Positions 54,962-55,792 of a stretch of 55,792 bases of DNA are shown piece by piece (position 1 is the stretch's first letter; each line of letters opens with the position of its first letter). Made by a program: the position numbers and the translations under genes. Source of the DNA: a virus; IMG/VR virus record IMGVR_UViG_3300048592_000081, positions 1 to 55,792 of that record. One strand, given 5' to 3'. The notes beneath the pieces were generated by a model that was not told the DNA's origin, did no database searches, and saw only the letters and a list, made by a program, of their open reading frames with translations.

Positions 54962-55792
54962 CGGACCACCTTGGGCGCGAATCGCCACCAGGGCTCGATG
55001 GTCGCAGTCAGCCGCAACATCGGCGGCAAGGTGTCAGACTCGATCAACCAAATGAGCGTGAGATCCTGCTGTGCCGATCCGATGATCTGCCACGTCAGTT
55101 CTTGATCCTGCTCGGCGGCGTTCAGTGTGTCCCAGGCAAGCGTTCGATCGGCCTCGACATCGTTCGCTATGCCCCACGCAAGATCCACGTCTCGCTCGAC
55201 CCCGTTGAGGATGTTCCAAGCGAGCGCCTGATCGGCAGTCACAACACCCGTAGGAGCCTCGATATCCCATGAGAGGGGGCGATCCTGCTCGGCGGCGTTC
55301 AGTGTGTCCCAGGACAGCGATTGATCGTTCTGAACTGCATTGGTGATGCCCCACTCGATCAATCGATCTGACTGGATCGCATTGAGGACATCCCAATTCA
55401 ACGCTCGGTCGCTGACAACCGTTCCAGGTTGTTCTGCTATGTCCCAAGTCAGTGAAACGTCAGACTGAACTGCACCAAACGTGTTCCACTCAATCGGAAG
55501 ATCCGATTGAACGGCGATCAGGATGTTCCAGGTCAGCGAAGCATTCGACTCAACAGCATTGCCGATGCCCCACTCGATCGATTGATCGGATTGGACGGCG
55601 TTGAGGACATCCCACAAAAGCGCTTGATCATGAGTGACCGTGCCTGCAGTTGCTTCAATGTCCCACGAGAGCGCTTGGTCCTGCTGCGCGCTGCCGAGCG
55701 TGTTCCAGGTGAGCGCTTGGTCCTGCTGCGCGCTGCCGAGCGTGTTCCAGGTGAGGGCTTGGTCCTGCTGCGCGCTGCCGAGCGTGTTCCAG
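54958..55792 (-). CDS. Trp-repeat virion protein, C-terminal part (continues at base 1)
   Basis: 278 codons in the frame that begins at 396 on the left edge. About 18 tandem units of 14 residues ending in Trp (for example DVLNAVQSDQSIEW, GIGNAVESNASLTW) are interrupted three times by 17-residue variants (DIEATAGTVTHDQALLW, DIAEQPGTVVSDRALNW, DIEAPTGVVTADQALAW) every four or five units, so there is a higher-order repeat. Short alternating strands with a conserved Trp and Asp suggest a beta-solenoid fibre. It ends IEPWWRFAPKVVR. Confidence 0.75.
   Translation of the reverse strand, partial: WNTLGSAQQDQALTWNTLGSAQQDQALTWNTLGSAQQDQALSWDIEATAGTVTHDQALLWDVLNAVQSDQSIEWGIGNAVESNASLTWNILIAVQSDLPIEWNTFGAVQSDVSLTWDIAEQPGTVVSDRALNWDVLNAIQSDRLIEWGITNAVQNDQSLSWDTLNAAEQDRPLSWDIEAPTGVVTADQALAWNILNGVERDVDLAWGIANDVEADRTLAWDTLNAAEQDQELTWQIIGSAQQDLTLIWLIESDTLPPMLRLTATIEPWWRFAPKVVR
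55680..55792. repeat. 42-bp tandem repeat at right contig end
   Basis: The units at 55705-55746 and 55747-55788 plus CCAG match the left end; the last 46 bases equal the first 46. The 55705 copy differs by one base (GAGCGC for GAGGGC). Confidence 0.9.

Noticed and set aside
1-55792. tRNA genes.
   Set aside because: No cloverleaf with a conserved T-loop was recognised by eye on either strand; a tRNA search program would settle this.

Overview
The window is what looks like an essentially complete genome of a tailed double-stranded DNA bacteriophage, about 55.7 kb and GC-rich. The first 46 and last 46 bases are identical, and one minus-strand gene runs off the left edge and continues at the right edge in frame, so the contig is circular or terminally redundant and was cut inside a 42-bp tandem repeat. 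A long tape measure (1468 aa), a tail-tube/terminator set and a tail-tip block, with no sheath gene recognised, suggest a siphovirus. The gpA-type terminase, lambda-like portal, S49 protease/scaffold and 'capsid E' coat protein suggest lambda-type head morphogenesis. No integrase was recognised. The host is probably a Gram-negative proteobacterium. A phage protein with a PEP-CTERM sorting signal points to an exosortase-bearing host, perhaps a betaproteobacterium, but this is inference.

Layout. (1) 29.9 kb down to 1 kb, minus strand: small regulator, small and large terminase subunits, gpW-like joining protein, portal, membrane protein, S49 protease with nested scaffold, decoration protein, capsid, head-tail joining and tail completion proteins, tail tube, tail chaperones joined by a -1 frameshift, tape measure, tail-tip proteins, an endolysin-holin fusion, then fibre-like accessory virion proteins and the repeat protein that crosses the contig ends. 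(2) 38.3 to 30.0 kb, minus strand: replication and nucleotide metabolism genes (MazG-like, DUF2800 nuclease, DUF2815 ssDNA-binding-like protein, family-B DNA polymerase split by an HNH endonuclease gene, VRR-NUC nuclease, SLOG protein, SNF2-like helicase). (3) 38.5 to 41.3 kb, plus strand: an HTH protein and a large primase-polymerase/helicase. (4) 41.3 to 42.0 kb: a non-coding region with hairpins, short direct repeats and a 16-bp inverted repeat around an A-rich tract, the best candidate for a replication origin. (5) 45.1 to 42.1 kb, minus strand: nine tightly packed small genes of unknown function. (6) 45.1 to 45.7 kb: divergent promoter region. (7) 45.7 to 54.7 kb, plus strand: about twenty small, overlapping genes, including a PEP-CTERM protein, an RdgC-like protein, an RMF/CrpP-like protein, a DnaQ-like exonuclease, a winged-helix protein and a histone-H1-like protein.

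Six observations stand out. The terminase carries a class 3 intein with a LAGLIDADG endonuclease domain exactly inside its Walker A motif. The DNA polymerase gene is interrupted by an HNH gene. The endolysin is fused to a holin that has its own internal ribosome binding site. The tail chaperone has a canonical A AAA AAA frameshift site. A phage protein carries a PEP-CTERM signal. In the plus-strand early region, unrelated genes end with nearly the same short DNA cassette, GAGGAYGACGARYTGTGA, which encodes a C-terminal EDDEL and at the same time supplies a Shine-Dalgarno sequence and GTG start for the next gene. This repeated junction element is the most unusual system-level feature I see. Function assignments rest on motif recognition by eye; no database search was possible.
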